Below, piece after piece: positions 42,582-44,011 of a DNA stretch of 44,011 nt. The DNA comes from JAAFHN01 sp031421855 (lineage in GTDB: Bacteria > Pseudomonadota > Gammaproteobacteria > Burkholderiales > Burkholderiaceae_C), in NCBI GenBank assembly GCA_031421855.1, contig JANOPN010000166.1, positions 1 through 44,011 on the forward strand. Direction: 5' to 3'. Every line of letters begins with the position of its first letter. Within the stretch, counting starts at the first letter, position 1. Position numbers and translations under genes: made by a program. The notes under the pieces were generated by a model. It did no database searches and was not told the DNA's origin. It worked only from the letters and a program-made list of their open reading frames with translations.

Positions 42582-43013
42582 TCACGCACCCATTCGCGCC
42601 TGAAAATCGGCCAACCGCCAAATGTTGATGCCACGATACGGATGCAGCACCAGCAAATCATCGTCGCTCGACACGAGCGCATCGGCCTTCGCCGCCAATG
42701 CCAGCTCAAGGTACTGGTTGTCTTTGGGGTCGCGGCAATCGGTCACGGCTTCGGTGGGCACCACCACTTCAACGCTGGCTTGAAAAAGAGTCAGCCAAGC
42801 TTGCCGGTAAATGCACGGTTGCCACGCGTCAAATTTGGGTCGCATCACCACCTCGCCCAGCTCAGTCAGGGTCGACTCTGACGCATAGACGCTGTGCTGA
42901 AGCAGCGCTTGGCGAAACGCCAGCGCGGGCGCACGCTCGGGGTGCAAGCACATGGGCAACAGCGCGCTGGCATCAAACACCAGCCTCAGCCGCACGCGCG
43001 GTGGTTGTGTCAC
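42582..43013 (-). CDS. PIN-domain toxin (COG1569-type)
   Basis: A 143-residue PIN nuclease: LVFDASALLPM (Asp), STLTELGEVVM (Glu), RDPKDNQYLELAL (Asp) and VSSDDDLLVLHPY (Asp), ending in RGINIWRLADF as usual for this group. Its ATG overlaps the stop of the Phd-type antitoxin gene by 4 nt, so the two are translationally coupled. Confidence 0.9.
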   Translation of the reverse strand: MTQPPRVRLRLVFDASALLPMCLHPERAPALAFRQALLQHSVYASESTLTELGEVVMRPKFDAWQPCIYRQAWLTLFQASVEVVVPTEAVTDCRDPKDNQYLELALAAKADALVSSDDDLLVLHPYRGINIWRLADFQARMGA

Positions 43014-43285
43014 GACGCGCGAAGTTCGCGCACCAAATCAGCAAACTCTCGCTCGCTGAGTACCGGTGCATCAGGCTTGGACTGTGGCGCCGCATCCATG
43101 AGATCAACCAAGCGGCGCGCGTTGTACGCCTGCATCGCACGTTGACCCAAAGCATGCGGCAAGATCATCAGGGTCGGCGTGCCGTACTGCGTCACCGCAA
43201 CCGGCTCGCCGCCTTTGACCATGTTGGCCACCGCACCAAAACGGTTTTGAACCTCAACAGACGTGACAGTTTGCATGGCGGGCAT
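43010..43285 (-). CDS. Phd/YefM-family antitoxin
   Basis: A 91-residue antitoxin: VTSVEVQNRFGAVANMVKGG, PVAVTQYGTPTLMILPHAL, then a C-terminal toxin-binding tail (SEREFADLVRELR). A start 9 nt later (MQTVTSVEV) is equally possible. It is coupled to the downstream PIN gene by a 4-nt overlap. A perfect 30-bp palindrome sits 34 nt upstream of the start, the expected place for its operator. Confidence 0.9.
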   Translation of the reverse strand: MPAMQTVTSVEVQNRFGAVANMVKGGEPVAVTQYGTPTLMILPHALGQRAMQAYNARRLVDLMDAAPQSKPDAPVLSEREFADLVRELRAS

Positions 43286-43318
43286 TCAATGAATTCGTAA
43301 AAATCCGATTTTAGCCAT

Positions 43319-43348
43319 TCTCGGTATGTTAGCTAACATACCGAGAAA
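43319..43348. promoter_or_regulatory. Perfect 30-bp palindrome, likely antitoxin operator
   Basis: TTCTCGGTATGTTAG followed directly by its exact inverse CTAACATACCGAGAA. It lies between the methyltransferase stop and the Phd-type antitoxin start. There is no T-run on either side, so a terminator is less likely than an operator, though a 3'-end hairpin for the methyltransferase mRNA is possible. Confidence 0.6.
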
Positions 43349-43376
43349 TTCCCGTCGAGTGCCGCCCCAATACCGG

Positions 43377-44011
43377 TCAAGGCCTCGTTTTAGCGCGCTC
43401 AATATTCAACGCCAATAACCGCGCCAAAATCGTGTTGTCGTGCATCTCCGCGCTGTAGTCAGCCCAGCCGTAGGCGCTGGCGACGGCCAAATCAAGTGTG
43501 GCGTGGGCTGCGCTGAGCCATGCGGGGCGGGCGTTGTAGAGGTTGGTGAGGGTGCGTTTTTGCAGTGCTTTGGCATCTGCTTCGCTGATGCCGAACTTGG
43601 GAACGATGCGATCCGGGTAGGGGCTCACGTCCATCCCCAACGGCACAACCTCGGGCATGCGCGTCGTCCATTCTGGCGGGTTGAGCCAGTTTTGGCGCAG
43701 GTCGTCGAGCCGTTTGGCGGCCACGGCGATGGCAATCGCGGCATCTCGCAGCGTAACAATCACTTCTTTTTTAGTAGCAACAAACCCAATGGATTCAAAG
43801 ACCAGAGGCACATTTGACATCAAAATACCCGCTGGAATGCTCGCACCGCCTTCCAAAGCCTCGATTTGCTGATCAGCGGTGTCAGCCGGGGTGAGGCCTT
43901 GGGGGAATGGGAAGGTTTCGAAGCAGGTGGTGGGGGTATAGCGCGGATCGTTGCCTACGCCCAGCCACGTACACATGCGCAGCGACCACAGCTCATGAAA
44001 GCGGCTGTGCA
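43377..44011 (-). CDS. Class I SAM-dependent DNA methyltransferase, C-terminal part (partial)
   Basis: The 3' end of a gene running off the window. The reading continues to the edge (HSRFHELWSLRMCTWLGVG), and the motifs NDPRYTPTTCFETFPFPQGL, LRQNWLNPPEW, PYPDRIVPKFG and KRTLTNLYNARPAWL are those of the specificity/C-terminal region of large DNA methyltransferases (about 900-1000 residues) of restriction or type IIG-like systems. Between FPFPQGLTP and the AAKRLDDLRQNWLNP segment there is extra sequence, including ILMSNVPLVFESIGFVATKK, which is the translation of a type A repeat in sense orientation and in frame. The catalytic NPPY part is outside the window. The ATG at 43976 is probably internal. 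Confidence 0.88.
   Translation of the reverse strand, partial: HSRFHELWSLRMCTWLGVGNDPRYTPTTCFETFPFPQGLTPADTADQQIEALEGGASIPAGILMSNVPLVFESIGFVATKKEVIVTLRDAAIAIAVAAKRLDDLRQNWLNPPEWTTRMPEVVPLGMDVSPYPDRIVPKFGISEADAKALQKRTLTNLYNARPAWLSAAHATLDLAVASAYGWADYSAEMHDNTILARLLALNIERAKTRP
43764..43829 (-). repeat. Type A 65-bp repeat, copy 10, in frame inside the methyltransferase gene
   Basis: The minus strand reads TATTTTGATGTCAAATGTGC, then CTCTGGTCTTTGAATCCATT and GGGTTTGTTGCTACTAAAAA, matching the type A consensus over its full length. It is the only copy on the minus strand. It is translated as SNVPLVFESIGFVATKK without interrupting the frame. Confidence 0.85.

Noticed and set aside
385..43806. Possibility that the type A and B repeats form a CRISPR array
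   Set aside because: Copies are kilobases apart, without regular spacers, and no cas genes are present.

Overview
The window reads as a chromosomal segment of a betaproteobacterium, most likely Burkholderiales and probably Comamonadaceae-like. This rests on gene content and order: glnA / small DUF4124-type protein / ntrB / ntrC, rubredoxin followed by a Pil-Chp chemotaxis cluster, a thiD-like gene with hemL, dusB-fis-purH, and MoxR with a CoxE-type VWA protein. It also rests on moderately high GC and on intergenic repeats ending in GCTATC...GATAGC hairpins. The assignment is inference; no marker gene fixes the genus.

Layout. 1-6.2 kb (minus strand): nitrogen control, with glutamine synthetase glnA behind a convincing sigma-54 promoter and two candidate NtrC sites, then a DUF4124-like exported protein, the kinase NtrB and the regulator NtrC; cinA lies upstream of glnA. 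6.3-11.8 kb: a degenerate alpha/beta hydrolase, alkB, an Hsp70-family protein coupled to an EI24-type membrane protein, an SDR and an exported TPR protein. 12.1-23.2 kb (minus strand): rubredoxin, pilG, pilH, pilI, pilJ and a giant chpA/pilL hybrid kinase, the signalling system that normally controls type IV pili. 23.3-31.5 kb: thiD-like kinase, hemL, a diheme cytochrome c, MoxR ATPase / GNAT / VWA protein, tRNA-Arg(CCT) and a succinate-semialdehyde dehydrogenase-type enzyme. 32-34.8 kb: divergent permease and ATPase genes of a Fe3+-type ABC transporter around a possible Fur box. 34.9-38.4 kb: VTT membrane protein, dusB, fis, purH. 38.4-44 kb: an accessory region with three PIN-toxin modules, an FtsX-like permease and the 3' end of a DNA methyltransferase gene.

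The most unusual content is a dense set of small repeats. Type A (about 65 bp) occurs ten times, nine on the plus strand. One copy lies inside the ntrC reading frame, one lies in frame inside the methyltransferase gene, and one supplies the ribosome-binding site of the GNAT gene. Type B (about 100-105 bp) occurs five times as three sequence variants with different terminal inverted repeats but one common core and a hairpin stem that changes compensatorily (GTGC/GCAC versus GGGC/GCCC). Each type B copy ends within about 10 nt of the stop codon of a minus-strand gene. One type B copy is split by a 236-bp MITE-like element with 19-bp terminal inverted repeats flanked by CTAG. Together these suggest active, possibly stop-codon-targeted, repeat families that can also enter coding sequence.

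Other points: the alpha/beta hydrolase has lost its nucleophile serine and its histidine; two Phd-type antitoxin genes share an 8-bp upstream half-site, one within a perfect 30-bp palindrome; ChpA carries four DLDDFVL-like motifs in a long disordered linker.
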